A DNA stretch of 5,059 nt, taken from Candidatus Dojkabacteria bacterium CG_4_10_14_0_2_um_filter_Dojkabacteria_WS6_41_15. Its GTDB lineage: Bacteria; Patescibacteriota; Dojkabacteria; GCA-002793355. A program made the position numbers and the translations under genes. Under the pieces are notes generated by a model. That model had not been told where the DNA came from. It made no database searches and saw only the letters and a list, made by a program, of their open reading frames with translations. Positions 1-4,993 of the stretch are shown in pieces. Where the stretch lies: NCBI GenBank assembly GCA_002793355.1, contig PFQB01000129.1, forward strand, positions 1 to 5,059. The letters run 5' to 3'. Each line of letters opens with the position of its first letter. Position 1 is the stretch's first letter.

Positions 1-5
1 ATATT

Positions 6-107
6 GATTAGTTGTTAGATATTAGTTGCTAGATACTAGTTGTTAGATTTTTACTCATAACTCTCGCTATTAGCTATCAGTTAGTATCTAGTATCTAACA
101 TCTAGTT
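6..107. repeat. Degenerate heptamer repeat array
   Basis: This stretch reads as two blocks of 7-bp units. Positions 6-47 hold six units (GATTAGT, TGTTAGA, TATTAGT, TGCTAGA, TACTAGT, TGTTAGA). Positions 66-107 hold six more (GCTATTA, GCTATCA, GTTAGTA, TCTAGTA, TCTAACA, TCTAGTT). The second block is roughly the reverse complement of the first, with an unstructured spacer at 48-65. The stop codon of the DUF368 gene (102-104, minus strand) lies inside the last unit, so the array starts exactly where that gene ends. No ORF or promoter is visible in it. Arrays of this style are common between genes in some Patescibacteria; that link is inference. Confidence 0.8.
29..91. repeat. Imperfect inverted repeat inside the left array
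   Basis: CTAGATACTA at 29-38 is the perfect reverse complement of 82-91. Allowing two G-U pairs, the stem extends to 14 bp (29-42 with 78-91), with a loop of about 35 nt. It lies just downstream of the DUF368 stop codon, so minus-strand transcripts would carry it at their 3' end. It is AT-rich and has no clear U-tract after it, so a role in 3' end formation or mRNA stability is only possible, and it may simply follow from the array's composition. Confidence 0.5.
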
Positions 108-1064
108 AATAACGGTTCTTTCTTTTGGTCCAAAGCTAGAAGCGAGCATGCCTTTATTCTCGGCAACTTTTCTAACCATAGAAACTAGAACGAAGGCAAT
201 TGTAATCAAAATTAGCTGTTGTGTAAACTGGGGCAAGGATTCCTGCCAGGGAAGTATTTTTTCTGCAGTTGAAGTAAGCACAAAAGGCCAGAGAATTCGA
301 AGGGAAGCAGCCATTAACCCGATAAGAAATGCGAGAAATAAGGATTGGTATCTTTTTATTAGGTAGGTTACTAACCGAATGCTAATCGTGATTCCGACCA
401 GAAAACCTATTAAGAAAAGTAGCAAAGCCAGGAAGGCAAAAAGTGTCGGAGTACCCGCGATCATTATTGCAACAACTGAAGTCATTGCAGCGCCAACGCC
501 CAAATACGAGAATACGGTTGAAACGGAAATCCCTGGTAATAGACAGACGAACGAGGCTAAGAAACCACCCGCAAGAAAAAGCAGTAAAGACGGTTCTATT
601 GTGCCTTCAATTGGAGAAATGCTAAACAAGGTAAGAAATGCCACGAAAGTAGCCAAAAACAGTACAAATTCGCGCCAAGTTCTTTGCGACAGCTCTTTAT
701 AGGGGACCAGAATACAGGCTAGAACAATCCCGAAGGAAATTGCTGAAATCTGTGTCGGAAATCTGTCAAAAAGTCCGCCGATAAATTGTGTGAACGCCAA
801 CAAGGTCAAGGCCGTGCCCAGTATGATAGGAAGTCCTAACTTCCCGTCGATCGAGGTGAAAGCGGTATTGATGTCGACTTTTGAAGCTTTTCCCATAATG
901 TATTGCCCGAAGGTTTTAAAGAATTCAGAAATTTGGAAGAAAAAATTGAGTAGTTCATCATATAAACCAACAATGATTGCAGTCGTTTGCAGTCCTACAC
1001 CAGGTATCAGTCCGCCACAAGCCAGAATTATTCCCAAAAAGAAATTCCGTAGATAGGTCAACAT
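102..1064 (-). CDS. DUF368 membrane protein, probable polyprenyl-phosphate translocase (PopT-like)
   Basis: This is a polytopic inner-membrane protein of 320 residues. DUF368 members (PopT) have been reported to flip undecaprenyl phosphate back across the membrane so that the lipid carrier can be reused in wall and surface-polymer synthesis. Visible hallmarks are an N-terminal half-repeat with PGV at residues 21-23 followed by LYDELL (34-39), a second half-repeat with LLPGIS (175-180), and near the C-terminus GLMAASLRILWPF (249-261), matching the family's G-SLR-LWP motif. Hydrophobic segments lie near 76-102, 106-122, 133-149, 159-178, 184-231 (two or three helices), 241-261 and 283-297. I chose the ATG at 1064. 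It gives the family's usual N-terminus and has a -10 box 5 nt upstream, whereas an upstream TTG at 1115 adds 17 residues and overlaps the preceding gene. The usual PGVSGGT signature is altered to PGVGLQT. Family assignment is firm; lipid transport is inferred from the family. Confidence 0.85.
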   Translation of the reverse strand: MLTYLRNFFLGIILACGGLIPGVGLQTTAIIVGLYDELLNFFFQISEFFKTFGQYIMGKASKVDINTAFTSIDGKLGLPIILGTALTLLAFTQFIGGLFDRFPTQISAISFGIVLACILVPYKELSQRTWREFVLFLATFVAFLTLFSISPIEGTIEPSLLLFLAGGFLASFVCLLPGISVSTVFSYLGVGAAMTSVVAIMIAGTPTLFAFLALLLFLIGFLVGITISIRLVTYLIKRYQSLFLAFLIGLMAASLRILWPFVLTSTAEKILPWQESLPQFTQQLILITIAFVLVSMVRKVAENKGMLASSFGPKERTVIN

Positions 1065-1069
1065 AGATA

Positions 1070-1078
1070 AGTATAGCA
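1070..1078 (-). promoter_or_regulatory. Extended -10 element of the DUF368 gene
   Basis: On the minus strand this reads TGCTATACT, a TGn-extended -10 hexamer ending 5 nt before the ATG at 1064. It lies in the 31-bp gap after the DUF1846 stop codon. No good -35 is seen. Initiation here would start the RNA at or next to the A of ATG, giving a leaderless message. No Shine-Dalgarno sequence is present. It supports the 1064 start over the upstream TTG. Confidence 0.55.
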
Positions 1079-1095
1079 AAATCAGCGAGGAGAAA

Positions 1096-2169
1096 CTAAA
1101 TAGAAGGATTTGCAAGGTACTTTTGGGCTTCTTGCGCTAATTCCTTACATCTCTTTACCCATTTTTCTTTTCCTCTACCCTCTTGTACTTGTTGGTCAAA
1201 CCAATCGATTCTTCGGAGAATTTCTTCATACGAGGCCTGAGCTACAATGTTGCTATCCGTTATAGCAAAGCCAGCTCTATTTATGCCCATATCTGTTGGT
1301 GATTTGTAGGTGTGCAAGTAATTTGTTGCAGCGACCATTTTACCTAATAACTTGGAAATAATTGGAAAAGCTTCAACGTCGCGGTTGTAGTTTATAGCCT
1401 CAACGTGATGAGCTTGAAAATGTAACGGATCGACAAGATTGTAATCACCGATGTCTGCTGTTGCAGCTTCGTAGGCTAGATTCACCGGATGTTTTAACGG
1501 ATAATTCCAGATGGGAAAGAGTTCAAGTTTTGCATAGCCAGAGTCTTTGCCCTGCGTAATATCGTGGTAAATCTGCCCTAAACAAGTGGATAATTTCCCG
1601 CTGTTCGAAGCTGGACCTATAACCAACACTAATTGCGATTCTGTTGGAATATATTCATCCTTGCCATATCCCTGTTCTGAAACCACTAGCGAAGGTTCTG
1701 GATATCCGTTGATAACGTAGCGCAGATAAGTGGGGATGTTCTGGTAAGCCAGTTGACTACGAAAAGTCGTTATTTGCGGTGTTATTTTTTCCACTAAATT
1801 AATTGCTACTGCTATTGGTACATGAAATGTTGCTTGGTATTCGCGGATGAGTGCGACAACGGTCTCAACGTATGTGCCATTACGATTCGAAAGCATTCTG
1901 TTCTTTGCGATATCTTGGGCGTTCGCGCAGAAAATAATTTCAAAAGGAATCCCTAGCGCTTTAATAATTTCCGGTTTTACACTAACCTCGAAGCCTGGGA
2001 GTACGCGTTGCGCATGCGGGTCGGTTAGAAAATGACCACCTATTTCTAGGTATAAGGTCCCTTGGGGAAAGTGAGAAAGGCGTTCTAAAATGGCATCTTT
2101 TTGAAGTTGGAGGTAAAGTTCGTTGTCGAAACCTAATTCTTTATGGACTACGCACTCTGTCGAATTCAT
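1096..2169 (-). CDS. DUF1846 (UPF0371) family protein, C-terminally short
   Basis: This is a soluble protein of 357 residues from a widespread bacterial family of unknown function. Family landmarks appear in order: GFDNELYL (13-20), LYLEIGGHF (39-47), RVLPGFE (55-61), EIIFCANAQDI (77-87), GYPEPSLVVSEQGYGK (155-170), the glycine/serine loop GPASNSGKLSTCL (185-197), PIWNYPLKHPVNLAYEAATAD (219-239), YNRDVEAFPI (261-270) and SPTDMGINRAGFAI (290-303). The loop resembles a nucleotide-binding P-loop but is not a canonical Walker A. As I recall the family, members run to about 490-500 residues. Here the protein ends after a charged helix (about 310-352), so the C-terminal region of roughly 140 residues is missing, and nothing resembling it is encoded downstream. 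The ATG at 2169 has a -10 box 6 nt upstream. The gene sits 30 bp after the EpmA-like gene and 31 bp before the DUF368 gene. Biochemical role is unknown. Confidence 0.88.
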   Translation of the reverse strand: MNSTECVVHKELGFDNELYLQLQKDAILERLSHFPQGTLYLEIGGHFLTDPHAQRVLPGFEVSVKPEIIKALGIPFEIIFCANAQDIAKNRMLSNRNGTYVETVVALIREYQATFHVPIAVAINLVEKITPQITTFRSQLAYQNIPTYLRYVINGYPEPSLVVSEQGYGKDEYIPTESQLVLVIGPASNSGKLSTCLGQIYHDITQGKDSGYAKLELFPIWNYPLKHPVNLAYEAATADIGDYNLVDPLHFQAHHVEAINYNRDVEAFPIISKLLGKMVAATNYLHTYKSPTDMGINRAGFAITDSNIVAQASYEEILRRIDWFDQQVQEGRGKEKWVKRCKELAQEAQKYLANPSI

Positions 2170-2175
2170 TCGCTC

Positions 2176-2181
2176 ATTATA
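2176..2181 (-). promoter_or_regulatory. -10 element of the DUF1846 gene
   Basis: The minus strand reads TATAAT, a perfect -10 consensus, preceded directly by TG and ending 6 nt before the ATG at 2169. It lies in the 30-bp gap after the EpmA-like stop codon. No convincing -35 is found at 16-18 bp. The spacing predicts a transcript that starts on the ATG. No Shine-Dalgarno sequence is seen in the gap. Confidence 0.6.
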
Positions 2182-2199
2182 CAGGTTGCAAATAAGTAT

Positions 2200-3270
2200 T
2201 TATATTGTCAGTATCTCCGGATAATTTCCGAATAGCATGACTACTCTATCAATTCCCAGTGCGTTTCCGCTGCAAGCAGGTAAACCGTGCTCGAGTGCTT
2301 CGACAAATTCCCAATCATAGGCGTATTTTGTCTTCGCGCCACCCTGCTCAATCTTTTCGATTTCTCTATTAAAAGTTTCTCGTTGAAGTTTAGAATCGGT
2401 ATTTTCGGTGTAGGTATCGCAAATTTCTAGTCCTCCAATCATGACTTCAAAGCGCTCTGCCCAAACATTCCCTTGCACAACCACCCCACTCTTTGGCTTT
2501 GCGAGTGGTGAAAGCTCATGCGGATAATCATAAATAATGACTGGTTTGTTGGTGGGAAGTCTTGTTTCGATATAAGTGAGGAAGAGTTGATTAAAGAGCT
2601 CTTCCCAGGTGGTACTCCGCTCTACTTTTATGTGCAATTCCGGCCTGTTTTGGAGCATTTGCGCGAATTGTTTCACGGAAAAGCCACGGGCCTCTTGGTC
2701 CCAGGATTCCTCCAGATCTATCGATAGATATTCCTTGAATAGTTCGTTGACGCTGGATCGTTGCCATGGACCGGCCAAATTGATTTCGATTCCGTTGTAC
2801 GTAATTCTCTCGTCTGCTTTGTCCAGATTTCGCACAATAAAGGAAAACAACTGCTCAGTAGTGTTCATGACATCGAGGTAATTGCTGCCTTTTTCATACC
2901 ATTCCAGCATAGAAAATTCACTAAGATGCTTGCCTGACAAGGGCTCGCCGTTTCGAAAGCTTCTGGTAAGGGCAAAATTGCTGCCAAACCCTACAGAAAG
3001 CAACTTCTTCTGGAAAGACTCGGGCGACGTCATTAAGTATTTCTTTGAGGCAATTTTGCCCTCAAGCCCTACCCTGCGCTCTTCGGTCTCGAAGACATCA
3101 AGGTAAGATTCTGGGATCAACGTATCGTTTAAAATCGGTGCTTCTACCTCGAGTAGACCTTTTTCGGTGAAAAACTGGCGAATTAACGAGATTATTTTGA
3201 GCTTAAGCAGGTAGTGCTCTTTTGCCTGTTGGTTGGCCAATAAGCTCTGAAAGAAGGATGTCTTGTTCAT
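2200..3270 (-). CDS. epmA: EpmA/GenX-like protein, class II lysyl-tRNA synthetase paralogue
   Basis: This is a 356-residue class II aminoacyl-tRNA-synthetase catalytic core without the N-terminal OB-fold anticodon-binding domain of true LysRS. That architecture is typical of EpmA (PoxA/GenX/YjeA), which activates (R)-beta-lysine with ATP and attaches it to a lysine of elongation factor P. Motif 1 is near GLLEVEAPIL (38-47), motif 2 spans SFRNGEPLSGKHLSEFSMLEWY (104-125, in two halves around G113), YPHELSPLAK is at 249-258, the amino-acid pocket strand is GLEICDTYTENTD (280-292), and motif 3 is SGNALGIDRVVML (334-346). Ala337 aligns with the EpmA alanine that replaces a glycine of LysRS, which favours the EpmA assignment. 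It is about 30 residues longer than the E. coli enzyme. Oddities are the motif-2 variant RNGE instead of RNE and Asp285-Thr286 where Asn-Gly is usual. The efp and epmB genes are not in the window. It heads the minus-strand cluster. Substrate is inferred. Confidence 0.85.
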   Translation of the reverse strand: MNKTSFFQSLLANQQAKEHYLLKLKIISLIRQFFTEKGLLEVEAPILNDTLIPESYLDVFETEERRVGLEGKIASKKYLMTSPESFQKKLLSVGFGSNFALTRSFRNGEPLSGKHLSEFSMLEWYEKGSNYLDVMNTTEQLFSFIVRNLDKADERITYNGIEINLAGPWQRSSVNELFKEYLSIDLEESWDQEARGFSVKQFAQMLQNRPELHIKVERSTTWEELFNQLFLTYIETRLPTNKPVIIYDYPHELSPLAKPKSGVVVQGNVWAERFEVMIGGLEICDTYTENTDSKLQRETFNREIEKIEQGGAKTKYAYDWEFVEALEHGLPACSGNALGIDRVVMLFGNYPEILTI

Positions 3271-3276
3271 TGAAGT

Positions 3277-3282
3277 ATTATA
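3277..3282 (-). promoter_or_regulatory. -10 element of the epmA-like gene
   Basis: The minus strand reads TATAAT, ending 6 nt before the ATG at 3270. It overlaps by 2 bp the -10 box of the divergent gene. Its -35 region would lie inside the coding sequence of that neighbour; I see no strong -35 there. The gap has no Shine-Dalgarno sequence, so a leaderless message is predicted. Confidence 0.6.
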
Positions 3283-3286
3283 TACT
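3281..3286 (+). promoter_or_regulatory. -10 element of the 225-residue gene
   Basis: TATACT ends 5 nt before the ATG at 3292. It is part of a near-palindrome, AGTAT (3274-3278) and ATACT (3282-3286), shared with the opposing promoter. TATTAT at 3276-3281 is an alternative hexamer with 10 nt spacing. No clear -35 is seen; it would fall within the 5' end of the epmA-like gene. Confidence 0.5.
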
Positions 3287-3291
3287 GTTGA

Positions 3292-3969
3292 ATGTCGCCA
3301 CGAGATGTAGAATCACGAGAAAAAGTTATTTCTCATATTGCTCGCACTGAAGCGCAACTATGGTTGCGACCCAACGAAGTGAGTTTTCCTGAAGTCGTAA
3401 GTCAACAATCGTCTTTGTATGGAATTTCTGAACAGAATGCTGAAGCTGCATCTATAGCAATTTTACACGGACTCCGAGCGCACAAGAAGAAAGATGTTGG
3501 GCAATACATGGCAGCAATCAATTATTACGAGTGTTTAGAAGAAGATGGCTGTCATTGGATTCCCGTAAGTAGTGCAGCTTTCGCTGAAGTTCGTTGGTGG
3601 CAAAAACACGATAAACTAACTCAGAAAGTGAGAGAAGTTGTCGATCCTGGGAAAGATCAGTTTTTATCTTCACACTATTTCTCGACCGAGGGGCTTGAGT
3701 TAAAAGATTCTCTGGCGGAATTGTTTGTGCTAACTACTGGGTTAAGACCGGGCGATCCGCTAGTAAATCGGCTTGCAGCAACCAAGTATCAGGCAATACT
3801 GCTCTATACAAAGATCAAGTATTATAAAGGCGTACCGGAGTATCTGCAAAGAGATTTCATTGATGATAAACACGCGATGGAAGCACTTCTAATAGAACAC
3901 TACAAACTTCTTCATGATACGATTGAAGCCAAGCGGTTACAAAGAAAGGCGGTAAAAGATTCCATTTAG
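3292..3969 (+). CDS. Hypothetical protein, 225 residues, predicted soluble and helical
   Basis: I do not recognise the family. The protein has no signal peptide, no membrane helix and no cysteine-cluster or nucleotide-binding motif. It appears mostly helical: segments near 8-23, 48-66 (ending in the basic stretch HKKK), 68-83, 94-118, 137-150, 155-178 and 194-222, with a basic C-terminal tail. Notable local features are YYECLEEDGCHWI (78-90), the paired tryptophans in EVRWWQKHDK (99-108), and LTTGLRPGDPLVNRLAATKY (147-166). The ATG at 3292 is the natural start: the next in-frame ATG is residue 73, and a -10 box lies 5 nt upstream. It is transcribed divergently from the epmA-like gene across 21 bp. 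Its length, normal codon variety and placed promoter support a real gene; function is unknown. Confidence 0.75.
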   Translation: MSPRDVESREKVISHIARTEAQLWLRPNEVSFPEVVSQQSSLYGISEQNAEAASIAILHGLRAHKKKDVGQYMAAINYYECLEEDGCHWIPVSSAAFAEVRWWQKHDKLTQKVREVVDPGKDQFLSSHYFSTEGLELKDSLAELFVLTTGLRPGDPLVNRLAATKYQAILLYTKIKYYKGVPEYLQRDFIDDKHAMEALLIEHYKLLHDTIEAKRLQRKAVKDSI

Positions 3970-4011
3970 CGCTTTGTTACTTTGGGTTTCAATTCAAAGA
4001 TTCCCAATATA

Positions 4012-4040
4012 TTGAGCGATGCATGCACAAATGATATAAT
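4012..4040 (+). promoter_or_regulatory. Complete sigma70-type promoter of the 266-residue gene
   Basis: The -35 hexamer TTGAGC (4012-4017) is followed by a 17-bp spacer and a perfect extended -10, TGATATAAT (4032-4040, hexamer 4035-4040). The hexamer ends 7 nt before the ATG at 4048. This is the best-formed promoter in the window. Initiation 6-8 nt downstream of the -10 falls at or 1 nt either side of the ATG, so a leaderless transcript is predicted. AGGA at 4043-4046 is too close to the ATG to serve as a ribosome binding site. Confidence 0.7.
4020..4027. promoter_or_regulatory. Palindrome TGCATGCA in the promoter spacer
   Basis: A perfect 8-bp palindrome lies between the -35 and -10 boxes of the 266-residue gene. 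The position suits a repressor operator, but 8 bp is short and no regulator is known. This is a weak candidate only. Confidence 0.2.
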
Positions 4041-4047
4041 ATAGGAT

Positions 4048-4848
4048 ATGACGCCGATTCTGTTAGAAACAACTCGAGAAACTCCTGTATTCGTGGGAAG
4101 TGGTGATCAGATTCGCCACCAATTGTATGATAAATACCCAAGCGAAGGACAGCGAAGCGCAATTGACCTGGTAGCGCGATTGACTACAGTCGGTGCTGTA
4201 GCAATTGATTGGTTAGCCAGAGGTGGAACCCAAAGTTCGAGAAATCCGATAACCAAATTAGCAAGTGAATTATTCGATATAGAACGCAATGGTAAGGGCG
4301 CCAATGGGGTTGTATTTAGTCAGGCGACTTCTGTTGAGATTGCCGAGAATCTGCGATCATTCAAGGGGCATCTGGGTATAGCTCGAAATCGATTTAAGTC
4401 TGTAGCGTCAGAACATTACGTAGCTGCTATTTTTGGCGAAAAAGAGTTTGTAGAAATTCCAGAAGATATAACCCCAATTCAACGACAATTACTTGATTTT
4501 GCACATTCACCTTTGGGTAAAGTGTTAGGGGGAGCTATTCAACGTGTATTTCGGATTGAACGGGTGTTGGGAGTGTCTACAATAACACGTGAAGCGGCTG
4601 TTCAACGGATTTTGAAGGAATTTGATAAATTTCGCTCGCTAGATTTGGGATACGTAAGCGCCATGCAGTCGGTCGATAGAGAAATCAAACAAATTGCTGG
4701 CCCACATGATCCTGCAATTTTATTGTTATATGGTCAAATACTTGTAGCCGCAGAAAACTACTTTGGGATTAGTGGTGACGATCTAAAAAAATTACATTAT
4801 GCAGTTATGTTCAGAGATCACGGAATAATGGTTTCAATTGAGGAATAA
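4048..4848 (+). CDS. Hypothetical protein, 266 residues, no recognised family
   Basis: I do not recognise this protein. It has no signal peptide and no clear membrane helix; the most hydrophobic stretches are LTTVGAVAIDWLA (45-57) and PAILLLYGQILVAA (222-235), which look like buried soluble helices. The N-terminal 35 residues are probably loosely structured. Helical segments follow near 36-58, 68-80, 95-128 and 143-173, with a basic patch QRVFRIERV (165-173), then 180-197, 203-217 and 222-238, and a C-terminal GDDLKKLHYAVMF (243-255). No catalytic motif stands out. The ATG at 4048 is the only sensible start, since the next in-frame ATG is residue 206, and it has a strong promoter 7 nt upstream. 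The gene is 78 bp after the 225-residue gene on the same strand but has its own promoter, so the two need not be co-transcribed. I see no obvious sequence similarity between the two proteins. Confidence 0.75.
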   Translation: MTPILLETTRETPVFVGSGDQIRHQLYDKYPSEGQRSAIDLVARLTTVGAVAIDWLARGGTQSSRNPITKLASELFDIERNGKGANGVVFSQATSVEIAENLRSFKGHLGIARNRFKSVASEHYVAAIFGEKEFVEIPEDITPIQRQLLDFAHSPLGKVLGGAIQRVFRIERVLGVSTITREAAVQRILKEFDKFRSLDLGYVSAMQSVDREIKQIAGPHDPAILLLYGQILVAAENYFGISGDDLKKLHYAVMFRDHGIMVSIEE

Positions 4849-4857
4849 TTTTTTGGT

Positions 4858-4990
4858 GCTTTCTTGCTTTACTGCTCTTCTCCTTTCGCCATTTATCCTT
4901 TACGCTTTAACCTTTAGAGCTTTAGTGCTCTTGTGCTTTATTGCTTTAGTGCTCTTGTGCTTTATTGCTTTCGTGCTTTACTGCTTTCGC
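4858..4990. repeat. Short-period (7-8 bp) degenerate repeat array
   Basis: About 17 consecutive units of consensus GCTTTANT fill this stretch. Units begin at 4858, 4866, 4874, 4882, 4890, 4897, 4904, 4911, 4919, 4927, 4935, 4943, 4951, 4959, 4967, 4975 and 4983. The period is 8 bp except for three 7-bp units at 4890-4910. The plus strand is strongly pyrimidine-rich. The array starts 9 nt after the stop codon of the 266-residue gene and ends 3 nt before the stop of the converging minus-strand gene, so it fills nearly all of the 145-bp convergent gap. No gene, hairpin terminator or promoter is visible inside. Confidence 0.85.
4919..4966. repeat. Two perfect tandem copies of a 24-bp higher-order unit
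   Basis: Within the larger array, 4919-4942 and 4943-4966 are identical. Each consists of three octamers, GCTTTAGT, GCTCTTGT and GCTTTATT. The exact identity against the degenerate flanks indicates a recent duplication of a trimer of units, as expected from replication slippage or unequal exchange. Confidence 0.9.
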
Positions 4991-4993
4991 CCC

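Noticed and set aside
148..1056. Several plus-strand open frames opposite the DUF368 gene
   Set aside because: They are antisense shadows of a clear family member, with no family match or starts supported by a -10 box.
1065..1115. TTG start at 1115 extending the DUF368 protein by 17 residues
   Set aside because: It overlaps the DUF1846 coding end by 20 bp, adds residues outside the family's usual N-terminus, and lacks both a ribosome binding site and a nearby -10. The ATG at 1064 has an extended -10 box 5 nt upstream.
1847..3106. Plus-strand open frames opposite the DUF1846 and epmA-like genes
   Set aside because: They overlap each other and lie wholly within well-supported genes on the other strand; their composition looks like reverse-complement coding.
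2200..3270. Annotation as housekeeping lysyl-tRNA synthetase
   Set aside because: The OB-fold anticodon-binding domain is absent and motif 3 has the EpmA-type Ala337, so a paralogue rather than true LysRS is indicated.
3970..4011. Rho-independent terminator after the 225-residue gene
   Set aside because: Only short weak stems are possible (TTGGG with CCCAA across a long loop, or CTTTG with CAAAG), without a following T-run.
4107..4304. Minus-strand 65-codon open frame within the 266-residue gene
   Set aside because: It is antisense to a gene with a strong promoter and shows no recognisable protein feature.
4849..4854. Six-T run directly after the 266-residue gene as a terminator
   Set aside because: No GC-rich hairpin precedes it; only the short palindrome CAATTG is nearby.
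4858..4990. Possible CRISPR array
   Set aside because: Units are 7-8 bp and contiguous with no unique spacers; no cas gene is present.
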